A stretch of 45,604 bases of DNA from Anoxybacteroides tepidamans (GTDB lineage Bacteria; Bacillota; Bacilli; Bacillales; Anoxybacillaceae): contig NZ_JACHEP010000024.1 of assembly GCF_014201465.1 (NCBI RefSeq), positions 1 through 45,604 on the forward strand. The letters run 5' to 3'. Each line of letters starts with the position of its first letter. Within the stretch, counting starts at the first letter, position 1. The notes beneath the pieces were generated by a model. That model saw only the letters and a program-made list of their open reading frames with translations. It ran no database searches and was not told the origin of the DNA. This document shows positions 25,563-34,326 of this stretch, in pieces. Position numbers and translations under genes: made by a program.

Positions 25563-26458
25563 ATACCCTTAAATCGGTATGTTGTAAGTCCGATTTTTCC
25601 ACTTGAATTGTCGTATGCAAGATGTGAAATTCTTCTTCAATCCGTTGGATGGACTGTTTCAAAATGTCCTGACTATCCTTGGTATCATCAATGAGCAAAT
25701 GGCAACTGAGCGAATCCAACCCAGAGGTGATTGTCCAGATGTGTAAATCGTGAACATCTTTTACGCCCTCAATGGATTGAAGAGTTTGCTTTACTTTGTC
25801 CATATCAATTGTAATCGGCGTTCCTTCCATAAGAATGTGAAAGGAGTTGCTTACCACACCCCAAGCGCTTCTCAAGATTAATAGCGACACGACAACACTG
25901 ATGATGGGGTCAGCCACATACCAGCCGAAAAAGTACATTACAATCCCTGCCACAATTGCCCCAATCGCACCTAATGCATCAGAAATGATATGCAAATAGG
26001 CACTTCGCACATTTACATTTTCTTTGGTATCACTTTTTTTTTGTCAAAATAAATGCGCTGGTGATGTTTGCCAACAATCCAATGGTAGCAATGAGCATCA
26101 TTGTACCACTTGCGACTGTTGGAGGTTCAAAAAAACGTTTATAAGCTTCGTAAGAAATAAATCCCGCAATGACGAATAAGAGAAGTCCATTCAACATAGC
26201 TGCCAGTATTTCAAATCGGTAAAAACCGTATGTTTTTCGTGGAGAAGGGGGTCTTGCGGCGAACCACATAGCAAACAAGCTCAAAGCTAGAGAGCCAATA
26301 TCGCTTAACATATGCCCTGCGTCCGATAGTAATGCTAGGCTATTCGTAAACAGTCCACCAAAGAACTCCAAAACCGTTATCCCCGAAGTAATAAGAAGAG
26401 CGATCATTAATCCCTTTTTGTTATCTGATACGTGGGAATGATTATGATTGTCTCCCAT
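25561..26458 (-). pseudogene. czcD: czcD-like cation diffusion facilitator, frameshifted
   Basis: The first 142 codons (26458 to 26030) encode CDF transmembrane helices I-IV, with LALLSDAGHMLSDIGSL carrying the Asp/His metal site. The frame then stops (LTKKK, TGA) at a run of nine A (26034-26042 on this strand). In another frame the protein resumes with RSAYLHIISDALGAIGAIVA and runs to the end at 25561. Deleting one A rejoins both parts as TKKSDTKENVNVRSAY, matching the intact copy at 26932. The N-terminal His tract is shorter than in that copy. It could be a true pseudogene, a slippage-tolerant gene or a sequencing error. Confidence 0.88.
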
Positions 26459-26525
26459 ATCATCAGCCTCCTCTCATTCATTATGAGCTAAATCACCCAT
26501 TTTCATTAAAAAACATTTCCTAAAC

Positions 26526-26581
26526 TTGACAAAAAACTGAATTTAAAATATTATTACATACATATGAACATATGCTCATAT
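26526..26581 (+). promoter_or_regulatory. czrA-czcD promoter and operator
   Basis: TTGACA (26526-26531) and TATTAT (26549-26554) with a 17-bp spacer form the promoter. Immediately after it an ATATGA...TCATAT palindrome (26562-26581) resembles known CzrA operators. Zinc would release the repressor. Confidence 0.8.
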
Positions 26582-26608
26582 ATAATAAATAAAGTGAGGG
26601 AAATCATA

Positions 26609-26917
26609 ATGAAAACCGAAGACCATTCTTTCTTAAAATCTGAAACCATTGAAAATGTATCGCAAATATTTAAGGTATTAGCCGATCCAACAAGAATCAA
26701 AATTCTTTATTTGTTATCGCAAGAAGAGTGCAATGTAAATCACATTGCAGAAGTGTTGGAAATGTCTCAATCAGCTGTTTCCCACCAACTTAGTATGTTA
26801 CGAAATCTGAGACTGGTTAAGTATCGCCGTGAAGGAAAAACACTATTTTACTCCTGCGATGACGAACACGTTATTTCATTATTAAAACAAGCCATTGACC
26901 ATTCTGAACATCATTAA
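26609..26917 (+). CDS. czrA: CzrA-type zinc/cobalt sensor repressor
   Basis: A 102-residue ArsR/SmtB protein. The winged helix includes FKVLADPTRIKILYLLS and QSAVSHQLSMLRNLRLV. The last helix carries the alpha-5 metal site DDEHVISLLKQAIDHSEHH with Asp85, His87, His98 and His101, the same spacing as S. aureus CzrA, which senses Zn and Co. ATG 26609 follows GTGAGGG; an upstream in-frame ATG at 26564 lies inside the operator. It is followed 14 bp later by czcD, which it should control. Confidence 0.92.
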   Translation: MKTEDHSFLKSETIENVSQIFKVLADPTRIKILYLLSQEECNVNHIAEVLEMSQSAVSHQLSMLRNLRLVKYRREGKTLFYSCDDEHVISLLKQAIDHSEHH

Positions 26918-26931
26918 GGAGGCGTTTTACA

Positions 26932-27888
26932 ATGCATAATCATCATCACCATCATTCTCACGATCACCACGGTCATCACCATCATCACGGTCACGGACAT
27001 CATCACCACGACTTCGGCAGAGAAGGTAATAAAAAGGGGCTTACGATTGCCCTTCTCATCACCTCTGGAATTATGTTGTTAGAGTTTTTCGGAGGTTTAA
27101 TCACAAACAGCCTAGCCCTTCTTTCTGACTCTGGTCATATGCTTAGTGATGCCAGTTCACTTATTCTAAGCTTAGTTGCAATTTGGTTTGCAACCAAACC
27201 AGCTTCCCCCAATAAAACGTATGGCTTTTATCGTTTTGAAATCTTAGCCGCTTTATTTAATGGAGTTACCTTGTTTGTTATCGCTGGATTTATCGTATGG
27301 GAAGCTATTCAGCGTTTTTACAACCCGCCAACTGTAGCTAGCGGTTCTATGATGCTGATTGCATTCATTGGACTTTTTGCCAACCTTTTAAGCGCCTGGG
27401 CGTTAATGAGAAAAGGTGATGTGAAAAATAATGTCAATCTTCGTAGTGCCTATCTTCACGTTATCGGAGATGCTTTAGGTTCTGTTGGAGCCATTGTTGC
27501 AGGACTCGTTATGTGGCTCTTTGGTTGGTATATTGCAGACCCCATTATTTCAGTTTTGGTTGCTTTATTAATTTTGAAAGGTGCTTGGGGAGTTATTAAA
27601 CATACGGTTCATATTTTGATGGAAGGAACGCCTATTACCATTGACCAAAATGAAGTGAAAAAAGCCTTAGAAAGTATTGAAGGAGTGATTGACGTTCACG
27701 ACCTTCATATTTGGACAATTACTTCAGGGTTGGACTCATTAAGTTGCCATATTTTGATTGAAGATCATCAAGACAGCCAAAAGGTTTTACAAGAAGCGAT
27801 CCATTTTATTGAGGAACACTTTAAAATTCAGCATACAACCATTCAAATTGAAACCTCTCAAATCCATCACGGGGAAATGAGAATCTAA
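26932..27888 (+). CDS. czcD: CzcD, zinc/cobalt/cadmium cation diffusion facilitator
   Basis: A 318-residue CDF exporter. It starts with an extremely histidine-rich cytosolic tract (about 20 His in the first 30 residues) likely to bind zinc. Six helices follow, with the transport-site motifs LALLSDSGHMLSDASSL and LRSAYLHVIGDALGSVG, and a C-terminal cytosolic metal-binding domain (VHDLHIWTITSGLDSLSCH). It exchanges Zn, Co or Cd for protons across the membrane. It is in an operon with czrA and has a strong AGGAGG. The broken copy at 25561 is a close paralogue in opposite orientation. Confidence 0.95.
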   Translation: MHNHHHHHSHDHHGHHHHHGHGHHHHDFGREGNKKGLTIALLITSGIMLLEFFGGLITNSLALLSDSGHMLSDASSLILSLVAIWFATKPASPNKTYGFYRFEILAALFNGVTLFVIAGFIVWEAIQRFYNPPTVASGSMMLIAFIGLFANLLSAWALMRKGDVKNNVNLRSAYLHVIGDALGSVGAIVAGLVMWLFGWYIADPIISVLVALLILKGAWGVIKHTVHILMEGTPITIDQNEVKKALESIEGVIDVHDLHIWTITSGLDSLSCHILIEDHQDSQKVLQEAIHFIEEHFKIQHTTIQIETSQIHHGEMRI

Positions 27889-28017
27889 TCCTCTTCGGAG
27901 CTGGTTGATTCTGTACAAGGATTATATTTCTTAGGATTGCCGTGGCAGTATCGAAGAGGATCCGCTCTTATTGGAGGAGTGGGTGCCGATGCAGAGTATT
28001 TGATAAATGATTTTTAA
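27889..28017 (+). pseudogene. C-terminal remnant of a CzcO-like flavoprotein
   Basis: Directly after the czcD stop and in the same frame the codons read VDSVQGLYFLGLPWQYRRGS followed by ALIGGVGADAEYLINDF and a stop. This is the recognisable C-terminus of the CzcO/YhiN-like NAD(P)-flavin monooxygenase family often found beside czcD. No start codon or N-terminal Rossmann domain is present, so about 300 codons have been deleted. Confidence 0.75.
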
Positions 28018-28198
28018 ACTATTGAAGGTGATGGCAATGTTGTGGTTAGAATTTTTTATAGCCCTTCTAAGCTTAACGTAAGTGGGAGAGTATTCATTCA
28101 AACATAAGTTTCAAATATTATTAAATGGTTTGAACAAGGTCAGTACCTTGTTCAATATTTTAGAGAGCCTAAGAACTAATAAGTAATAAAAGTTTCCC
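28018..28198 (+). other. Decayed spacer with short TerC-like N-terminal fragment
   Basis: GAAGGTGATGGCA precedes an ATG at 28037 that encodes only MLWLEFFIALLSLT before a stop at 28079-28081. This resembles the first helix of TerC-family membrane proteins, but it is too short to be sure. A hairpin TTGAACAAGGT/ACCTTGTTCAA at 28130-28155 followed by TATTTT is a likely terminator. Nothing else is supported. Confidence 0.4.
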
Positions 28199-28226
28199 TT
28201 GACTAAAATTCTTTCGGAGGTACAAT
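28199..28226 (+). promoter_or_regulatory. mntH promoter
   Basis: TTGACT (28199-28204), a 16-bp spacer and TACAAT (28221-28226) form a good promoter, leaving a leader of about 120 bases. No clear MntR box could be assigned, although TTTAGGCAACATTTTC just downstream might be a degenerate one. Confidence 0.6.
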
Positions 28227-28352
28227 TTATTTAGGCAACATTTTCTTTGCTCTTACATATATCTAATTCTAAGTGTAGGAGCAATTTTTTTTTACCCTAA
28301 AAGTTTCCTTTATGCAAAATATTTAGTACAAACCAATAACGAGGTGATCACA

Positions 28353-29705
28353 ATGAGTGAAAATATAAAAAAACTGCCGTTAGCAGTTGAAGAAGGTTGG
28401 AGAAATAAACGAACACAACCAACGTTACCCGAAGTATATAGAAGTTTGCGTATACCAAAAGCTGGCTCTTGGATTAGAAAATTTCTTGCGTTTGCTGGAC
28501 CAGGATACTTAGTTGCAGTGGGTTATATGGACCCAGGCAACTGGGCGACTGATATTGCAGGAGGTTCCCAGTTCGGATACACGTTACTTTCCGTTATTTT
28601 GCTTTCAAATTTAATGGCAATATTGCTTCAAGCATTGGCTGACAAGTTGGGAATTGTAACGGGAAGGGATTTAGCCCAAGCCTGTCGAGATCATTATAGT
28701 AAGCCAGTGGCAATGGTCTTATGGGTTTTATGCGAGTTGGCAATCGCAGCTTGTGATCTAGCGGAAGTAATCGGTTCGGCAATCGCTTTGAATTTGTTGT
28801 TTGGAATTCCGTTAATATATGGAGTTATCATTACAGCTCTGGATGTATTGGTCGTATTGTTATTGCAGAATAAAGGGTTTCGTTATATTGAAACGTTGGT
28901 GATCGTTTTAATTCTAACCATTGGCGCTTGCTTTGCAACTGAAATCTTTCTTTCTAAGCCAGATGTAGGTGGCATATTGAAGGGGTTTGTTCCAAGCACA
29001 GAGATTATTAACAATCCAGCAATGCTCTATATCGCAATCGGTATTTTAGGTGCAACCGTAATGCCTCATAATCTTTATCTGCATTCTTCCATTGTGCAGA
29101 CACGTCAATACGAACAAACCAGCTCAGGTAAACGACAAGCGATCAAATATGCCACTTGGGATTCAACCATTGCACTTTTCTTCGCTTTATTTATTAATGC
29201 AGCGATCCTTATTGTTTCTTCTGCTACATTCCATAAAGCAGGAATGAAGGATGTTGCGGAGATTGGTGATGCTTATCACTTGCTCTCTCCACTGCTTGGA
29301 ACAACACTTGGAAGTATTTTATTTGGAGTTGCTTTGTTGGCTTCTGGTCAAAACTCAACATTAACAGGAACCTTAGCTGGTCAGATTGTGATGGAAGGTT
29401 TTCTAAACATTCGCCTTCCTGCTTGGTTAAGAAGGCTTATCACTCGATTGATTGCCATTGTCCCAGCCGTTGTTGTAACTGCTCTTTATGGCGAAAGCGG
29501 AACGGCTCAATTACTTATTTTGAGCCAAGTGATTCTTTCTTTACAGCTATCTTTTGCAGTGGTTCCTCTCATTCAATTCACAAGCGATAAAAAGAAAATG
29601 GGGGAGTTCGTAAATCCATTATGGTTGAAAGTTCTTGCGTGGATTGTAGTTATTGTAATCATTAGCCTAAATGCATATCTATTGTTCCAAACTTTTTTTG
29701 GATAA
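28353..29705 (+). CDS. mntH: MntH, NRAMP-family manganese transporter
   Basis: A 450-residue proton-coupled importer of Mn(II), which can also admit Cd and Fe. The metal-site motif of helix 1 is [15 protein letters not shown] and that of helix 6 is [15 protein letters not shown], both exactly as in bacterial MntH. About eleven helices are visible (for example [20 protein letters not shown]). ATG 28353 follows CGAGGTGAT; GTG 28344 lies inside this site. It is a single-gene unit between its promoter and the terminator at 29720. A manganese importer amid exporters may counter cadmium-induced manganese loss. Confidence 0.95.
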   Translation: MSENIKKLPLAVEEGWRNKRTQPTLPEVYRSLRIPKAGSWIRKFLAFAGPGYLVAVGYMDPGNWATDIAGGSQFGYTLLSVILLSNLMAILLQALADKLGIVTGRDLAQACRDHYSKPVAMVLWVLCELAIAACDLAEVIGSAIALNLLFGIPLIYGVIITALDVLVVLLLQNKGFRYIETLVIVLILTIGACFATEIFLSKPDVGGILKGFVPSTEIINNPAMLYIAIGILGATVMPHNLYLHSSIVQTRQYEQTSSGKRQAIKYATWDSTIALFFALFINAAILIVSSATFHKAGMKDVAEIGDAYHLLSPLLGTTLGSILFGVALLASGQNSTLTGTLAGQIVMEGFLNIRLPAWLRRLITRLIAIVPAVVVTALYGESGTAQLLILSQVILSLQLSFAVVPLIQFTSDKKKMGEFVNPLWLKVLAWIVVIVIISLNAYLLFQTFFG

Positions 29706-29719
29706 TAAATAACAATCGA

Positions 29720-29763
29720 AAAGAAACCTCAATATCAATCTAACGATATTGAGGTTTCTTTTG
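29720..29763 (+). terminator. Terminator after mntH
   Basis: AAGAAACCTCAATATC pairs with GATATTGAGGTTTCTT around a short loop, followed by TT. Confidence 0.88.
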
Positions 29764-29788
29764 CTGTTCCAAGTAGTTACTATCATTA

Positions 29789-29816
29789 TTGCTTTATCCC
29801 CCTAGGGGGATATAAT
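29789..29816 (+). promoter_or_regulatory. CsoR-type operator filling a promoter spacer
   Basis: TTGCTT (29789-29794) and TATAAT (29811-29816) are 16 bp apart. The 18-bp perfect palindrome TATCCCCCTAGGGGGATA (29795-29812) fills the entire spacer and overlaps the -10 box. The G/C tract flanked by AT is typical of CsoR/RcnR-family operators, so repression should be direct. Confidence 0.88.
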
Positions 29817-29841
29817 TTTGATGTGAAGGAGGTTTTATTTT

Positions 29842-30141
29842 ATGAATGACAACCATCATAATCACTTCCATAACCACAGTCATAAGCATAGACAGCAAAT
29901 TGTAAATAGACTGGCAAGAATTGAAGGACACGTAAGGTCTATTAAGGAAATGACTAAAGAGGGCAGAGATTGTTCGGAAGTGCTTTTACAAATCGCCGCT
30001 GTGCGTAAGGCACTAGATAACGCAGCAAAAATCTTATTAAAAGACCACTTGGAGGGCTGTGTTGTGGATGCAGTTCATAAAGGAAATCAGCAAGAAGTAT
30101 TAGCCAACCTAAATAAAGCATTAGACCATTATCTAAAATAA
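29842..30141 (+). CDS. CsoR-family metal-sensing repressor
   Basis: A 99-residue all-helical repressor of the CsoR/RcnR/FrmR family. Cys44, His69 and Cys73 (GRDCSEVL, KDHLEGCV) match in spacing the Cu(I)-binding C-H-C triad of B. subtilis CsoR (45, 70, 74). The N-terminal tail HHNHFHNHSHKH is histidine-rich, a feature more often linked with Ni/Co sensing. It is autoregulated through the palindrome in its promoter. The next genes encode a MATE exporter and a methyltransferase rather than copA-copZ, so the inducer is uncertain: copper, nickel or a reactive small molecule. Confidence 0.88.
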   Translation: MNDNHHNHFHNHSHKHRQQIVNRLARIEGHVRSIKEMTKEGRDCSEVLLQIAAVRKALDNAAKILLKDHLEGCVVDAVHKGNQQEVLANLNKALDHYLK

Positions 30142-30154
30142 AGGAAGTGCTTTT

Positions 30155-31495
30155 ATGGGGTCTCACATTATGACGGAACAGAATACAACGAATAAACAAA
30201 AAATACGGGTCATTTTAGCCCTTGCTGTTCCTGCAATGATAGAAAATATATTACAAACCGTTGTTGGCTTTGTAGATACGCTTTTTGTATCCAAAATCGG
30301 ACTTGTGGAAGTTACCGCAGTGGGAATAGCAAATGCCATTCTTGCAGTTTATATGGCTATTTTTATGGCTTTAGGAACTGGAACTTCTGCGCTTATTGCC
30401 AGAAGCGTTGGAGCAAAGGATTTTGAAAAAGCAAAATCAATTGCAAAACAAGCGACCTGGATAGCTATTCTTATCGGATTGTTATTTGGTCTTATTTCTT
30501 TATTTTTTGCAGAACCATTACTAAAAATTATGGGGGCAGAGCCGAATGTTTTAGAAGTTGCAGTCACTTACTTTCGAATCGTTGCCGTTCCTTCAGTATT
30601 CATTTCATTAATGTTTGTTTTCGGAAGCATTCTACGAGCGGCGGGAGATACCAAAACTCCAATGAAAGTAAGTGTTTGGATAAATATTGTACATATTGTG
30701 TTTGATTATTTGCTTATTTTTGGGTTTTGGAAATTTGGAGGGTTAGGTATTACAGGAGCAGCTTGGGCAACAGTGATTGCAAGAATTCTTGGAACTATTG
30801 CTCTTTATAGATACATTGTGAAATCCAAACTTCATTTTTCATTATTTGATGGTTTTTCTTTTAACGATAGCCCCCGTTCATTGATAAAATTATCAACTCC
30901 TGCCGCCGCTGAGCGTTTAATAATGCGTTTGGGTCAAGTTCTTTATTTTGGACTTATTGTTCATATTGGAACCGCCACTTATGCAGCTCATACGATTGCT
31001 GGAAACATTGAAATCTTTTCTTATATGCCAGGTTACGGGTTGGCAGTAGCAGCTACTACATTGGTTGGTCAGAACTTAGGAGCAAATCAAAAGAAAGAAG
31101 CTTATTCTTATGGAATGCTTACAACTGGAATAGCCGTTTTATTTATGTCTTTCATTGGGGTTATTTTATATTTCTTTTCCCCTTGGTTTGTAACTTGGTT
31201 TACAACAGATAAAAATGTAATTGATATGGTTACAACTGCTTTACGAATCGATGCCTTTGCCCAACCAGCATTAGCAATCGGTCTTGTATTAGCAGGAGCC
31301 TTACAAGGAGCTGGCGATACGAAAAGCCCAATGTATTCAACTGCTGTAGGTATGTGGGTTATTCGTGTAATTGGAGTATATATTTTGGGAATACAAATGG
31401 GAACGGGTATAGCAGGGGTGTGGTTATCCATATTAATTGATTTGTTTGTTCGTGCTGGATATTTATTATTACGTTTTAAAAAGAAAATGGCTTAA
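30155..31495 (+). CDS. MATE-family multidrug efflux protein
   Basis: A 446-residue 12-helix transporter with the two homologous MATE halves. Each contains the family signature: GTGTSALIARSVGAKDFEKA / LRAAGDTKTPM in the first and ATTLVGQNLGANQKKEA / LQGAGDTKSPM in the second. MATE proteins exchange Na or H for cationic drugs. It lies 13 bp after the CsoR-like gene with AAGGAAGTG before the ATG, so it is expected to respond to the signal sensed by that repressor. No link between MATE proteins and metal ions can be read from the sequence itself. Confidence 0.92.
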   Translation: MGSHIMTEQNTTNKQKIRVILALAVPAMIENILQTVVGFVDTLFVSKIGLVEVTAVGIANAILAVYMAIFMALGTGTSALIARSVGAKDFEKAKSIAKQATWIAILIGLLFGLISLFFAEPLLKIMGAEPNVLEVAVTYFRIVAVPSVFISLMFVFGSILRAAGDTKTPMKVSVWINIVHIVFDYLLIFGFWKFGGLGITGAAWATVIARILGTIALYRYIVKSKLHFSLFDGFSFNDSPRSLIKLSTPAAAERLIMRLGQVLYFGLIVHIGTATYAAHTIAGNIEIFSYMPGYGLAVAATTLVGQNLGANQKKEAYSYGMLTTGIAVLFMSFIGVILYFFSPWFVTWFTTDKNVIDMVTTALRIDAFAQPALAIGLVLAGALQGAGDTKSPMYSTAVGMWVIRVIGVYILGIQMGTGIAGVWLSILIDLFVRAGYLLLRFKKKMA

Positions 31496-31530
31496 TAATA
31501 CGAATTACCTAATGGAAAGGGGATGTTGTA

Positions 31531-32115
31531 ATGAAATTCAGAGAATCAGGAATGCCATCAGAAGATTTATGGAAAACATTCTTTAACCCTTCTGAATGCG
31601 TTCAGAAATTAGGTATTGATAGGAATATCAACACGGTAGTTGACGTTGGATGTGGATATGGAACATTTTTATTTCCAATTGCCAAACTGATTAGCGGAAA
31701 AGTAATTGGCATTGATATTGATCCTAAAATGGTTGAAGTCTGTAACAAAAAAATAAATGAAGAAGCTATTTCAAATATACAAGTAATACAAGGCGATGTT
31801 TTAGATATAGACTTACAATCCGTTTTTTCGGATTACGGTGGTCAGGTTGATTACGTGACTTTATTTAATATTCTTCATTGTGAAGAATCTGTTCAATTAT
31901 TAAGTAAAGTTCATCGTATTCTTGGAAAGAATGGACGCATTGGAGTGATCCATTGGATAAATAAAGATACACCCAGAGGTCCATCTATGGATATTAGACC
32001 AACTCCACAAATGATTATTAATTGGGCTAATGAAACAGGGTTCGTATTAGAAAAACAAGTTGAATTGCCACCATATCATTTTGGTCTAGTCTTTCGTAAA
32101 TTATTTCAGGATTAA
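31531..32115 (+). CDS. Class I SAM-dependent methyltransferase
   Basis: A 194-residue Rossmann-fold methyltransferase. Motif I is VVDVGCGYGTFLFPIA, the acidic post-I residue lies in VIGIDIDPKMVEVC, and motif II/III is VIQGDVLDIDL. The SAM site is complete; the substrate-specifying region is short. It lies 35 bp after the MATE gene with GGAAAGGGGA, and is the last gene of the CsoR-controlled unit. The substrate is unknown. Small methyltransferases of this size include tellurite, thiol and metalloid enzymes, but no diagnostic residue supports one of these. Confidence 0.85.
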   Translation: MKFRESGMPSEDLWKTFFNPSECVQKLGIDRNINTVVDVGCGYGTFLFPIAKLISGKVIGIDIDPKMVEVCNKKINEEAISNIQVIQGDVLDIDLQSVFSDYGGQVDYVTLFNILHCEESVQLLSKVHRILGKNGRIGVIHWINKDTPRGPSMDIRPTPQMIINWANETGFVLEKQVELPPYHFGLVFRKLFQD

Positions 32116-32130
32116 TGCATTATATTTCTA

Positions 32131-32164
32131 GTGACTACATCAATCAAAGGTGTGGTCATTTTTT
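32131..32164 (+). terminator. Terminator of the CsoR-MATE operon
   Basis: GTGACTACATC pairs imperfectly with GGTGTGGTCAT across a short loop, followed by a T run. Confidence 0.75.
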
Positions 32165-32273
32165 ATTGTTTTTTAGAGAAGTTCTTTACTGCTTATATGA
32201 AAATCAAATTGTTTATGAAACATTTGTTTTTCACACCTCGTCTAATTAATAAAATTAAGGAAGGTGATTAGGT

Positions 32274-32747
32274 TTGAAAAAATTTGTTACATATATATCT
32301 GTTGCTTTATTGGTATTAACATTAACAGCTTGTAATAAGTCTAATGGAAAAGAATCAACTCCTGCCACTGATAATCCGAAGAAACCTTATCGTTCTGAGG
32401 AGGCAATAACAAACGGAGATGTGGTCAATCTTCAAGGCAAAATTAGCAACTTAGATAAGTTTGAGCGTTTTGTAGCCAATGTTGAAAGCGGAAAAAAGGA
32501 TAAAATTCGTATCACAATGTACACAGACGAAGGAGATCCAATTTTCCGTAATTTAGATTATAACGGTGAAAAAATCCAGTACACATACGATAATTCACAA
32601 GATGCTTTTGCTGGTTCTGATAAAGGAAAACAAAGTACAACTTGCTCTAAAATAGAAAAGAAGGATATCGATAAAGGAGTGGAGTATCGTTTAAGTGGTT
32701 GTTCTTCGGAGGTTGGAAATACCTTTTATTTTCGAGTTGAGAAATAA
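32274..32747 (+). CDS. DUF4362-like lipoprotein
   Basis: A 157-residue lipoprotein with a signal segment and lipobox LTLTAC. The mature part has the DUF4362 pattern: ITNGDVVNLQGKISNLDKFE, RITMYTDEGDPIFRNLDYNG, then two cysteines (TTCSKI, LSGCSS) that probably form a disulfide. The function of the family is unknown; it is common in Bacillus. The TTG start is supported by AAGGAAGGTGATTAGG. It stands alone with its own terminator. Confidence 0.8.
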   Translation: MKKFVTYISVALLVLTLTACNKSNGKESTPATDNPKKPYRSEEAITNGDVVNLQGKISNLDKFERFVANVESGKKDKIRITMYTDEGDPIFRNLDYNGEKIQYTYDNSQDAFAGSDKGKQSTTCSKIEKKDIDKGVEYRLSGCSSEVGNTFYFRVEK

Positions 32748-32756
32748 ATAACGGAG

Positions 32757-32788
32757 AACCCATACTTTTTGTGTGGGTTATTTTTTCT
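32757..32788 (+). terminator. Terminator after the DUF4362 gene
   Basis: AACCCATAC pairs with GTGTGGGTT around TTTTT, followed by ATTTTTT. Confidence 0.88.
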
Positions 32789-32809
32789 TTTATACCAAAC
32801 TAGAAACGT

Positions 32810-32839
32810 TTGACATCAAAATAATGAAAATAATATAAT
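32810..32839 (+). promoter_or_regulatory. Promoter of the 32894 gene
   Basis: TTGACA (32810-32815), an 18-bp spacer and TATAAT (32834-32839) form a consensus sigma-A promoter, 54 bp before the start codon. Confidence 0.8.
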
Positions 32840-32893
32840 CAAATTAACCAAACGTGTGTTTGGAAATTCATAAGAATAAAGGGGAAATGTCTA

Positions 32894-34270
32894 TTGGAAA
32901 AAATTAAAAATTCGAAATTTCTGACAGAAAAAAAGAAACGTTCTTTATTATGTCACAGCGAATCAATAAAACTTTATCCCACTTTGTATCGATTTATCGT
33001 GGAAAATGAAGATATCACTGAAGAGTTAATGAGAGAAAAACTGTCTGATGAAGACATTAATACGATAGAACACTTAATGCCTGATATTTTTAAGACCTGT
33101 CAAGATGAATGGAAAAGTGATGAAACTAAACCGTATCCACTAGAAATTTTAGATGGCAAACAACGAATCCCCTGCTCCATTTGTAATACACCCAACAAGG
33201 AAATTTATTATATTACCAATAAGATAAGTGGGCGTAAACTTAATGTAGGAAGCACCTGTATCAATTACTTCTTGATAGATTCAATGCTGAACGGAAAGAC
33301 CAAAGGACAAATCAAAAAAGAAGCCATTAGATTACAAAAATTAAGTGTCCTAAACCAGCGATATCCAGGTATCGGAGATATAATAAATGGTTGGACGGAC
33401 GAATTACATAAATTTGATGTGCTAATCCCAAAATCAATGGAAGAGCCGTATGTTCAATTTGGTGAAGAAGTTCGTAAAATGTATAACGATTATTTAGACG
33501 GTAAAGAAATCCCCATTGAAATATTTGCAGAATATCTCCAAAAACAACAGCAATTTCTAAGCGAAATGAAACAATACAATGAAATCCATAAAAACAAAAA
33601 ATTTGTTGTCACCCGTAAAATTATCAATTGGTTGAACAGAACGAATCAAAGTGCGATTCTTGAAAAGTTAAAAGAAACAGGCTATGTCACATATCCTCTA
33701 GCCCCAAACATTCTCGAACAAAATTTTATTCAGTCGTTGTTACCTGAAATAAATGAACACCTCTCGCCTATGAATGCAACCATTATTGGCACAGATGAAG
33801 ATACAAAGTCGTTTATTATCAAGCCATTCGAACATCTAGATATAAAGCTTTCCCTGAAATATGAGAAGTATTTAGACTTATTCGGTTGGAAGCTCTTTGG
33901 AGAGCAACAAAAAGGAGCTTTGAATTTATACAATATATTTTATGTAAGTCGTGTTTACGATAACGAATCCAGACTTATCATTTTGCGTGAACTTAACAAA
34001 AAAGTATCAAGATTCAATATTAGCCTTAGATTTGAAGGTAAATATGATTACTTAGCGTTTAATGAAATTGATATTGTGGATAGAAAATCCGATAAGGTTA
34101 TGGTTGCGAAGTTAAATGAGTTTACAGAGGAATTTAAACATCTTGCTTTTGGACTGGGTAACAAGCCAATCAGTGAAATCATCACATACTTCAATCGTCC
34201 AGAACATAAGAAATACAGCATAAGAGAACTTAAGGATATTCGTTCAAGTTCGAGTAGAGCTGCTATGTAA
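32894..34270 (+). CDS. Unknown 458-residue protein with zinc-type cysteines
   Basis: The family is not recognised. There is no signal peptide or membrane helix. Residues 96-125 contain CSICNTPNKEIYYITNKISG followed by LNVGSTCINYF, a CxxC...C pattern like small zinc modules in phage and element proteins. The rest is helical, with a long charged coil around 205-245. It ends in an Arg/Ser-rich tail (RSSSSRAAM). The start is TTG, with AAGGGGAAA upstream. It has its own strong promoter and is followed 56 bp later by another unknown gene in the same direction. It may belong to the accessory defence or maintenance cargo, but no function is claimed. Confidence 0.7.
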   Translation: MEKIKNSKFLTEKKKRSLLCHSESIKLYPTLYRFIVENEDITEELMREKLSDEDINTIEHLMPDIFKTCQDEWKSDETKPYPLEILDGKQRIPCSICNTPNKEIYYITNKISGRKLNVGSTCINYFLIDSMLNGKTKGQIKKEAIRLQKLSVLNQRYPGIGDIINGWTDELHKFDVLIPKSMEEPYVQFGEEVRKMYNDYLDGKEIPIEIFAEYLQKQQQFLSEMKQYNEIHKNKKFVVTRKIINWLNRTNQSAILEKLKETGYVTYPLAPNILEQNFIQSLLPEINEHLSPMNATIIGTDEDTKSFIIKPFEHLDIKLSLKYEKYLDLFGWKLFGEQQKGALNLYNIFYVSRVYDNESRLIILRELNKKVSRFNISLRFEGKYDYLAFNEIDIVDRKSDKVMVAKLNEFTEEFKHLAFGLGNKPISEIITYFNRPEHKKYSIRELKDIRSSSSRAAM

Positions 34271-34281
34271 GACCATCATTA

Positions 34282-34310
34282 CGACCCTGTACAGGGTCCA
34301 TTTTCATTTA
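34282..34310 (+). terminator. Short hairpin after the 32894 gene
   Basis: GACCCTGTACAGGGTC (34282-34297) is a perfect 16-bp palindrome followed by CATTTTCATTT. It may be a weak terminator or a protein-binding site between the two unknown genes. Confidence 0.45.
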
Positions 34311-34326
34311 GAAAGGATCAATAAAT

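Noticed and set aside
28227-28352. Manganese riboswitch in the mntH leader
   Set aside because: The leader lacks the paired GGGGAGUA-type loops of the yybP-ykoY class; only AT-rich sequence and a purine-poor hairpin are visible.
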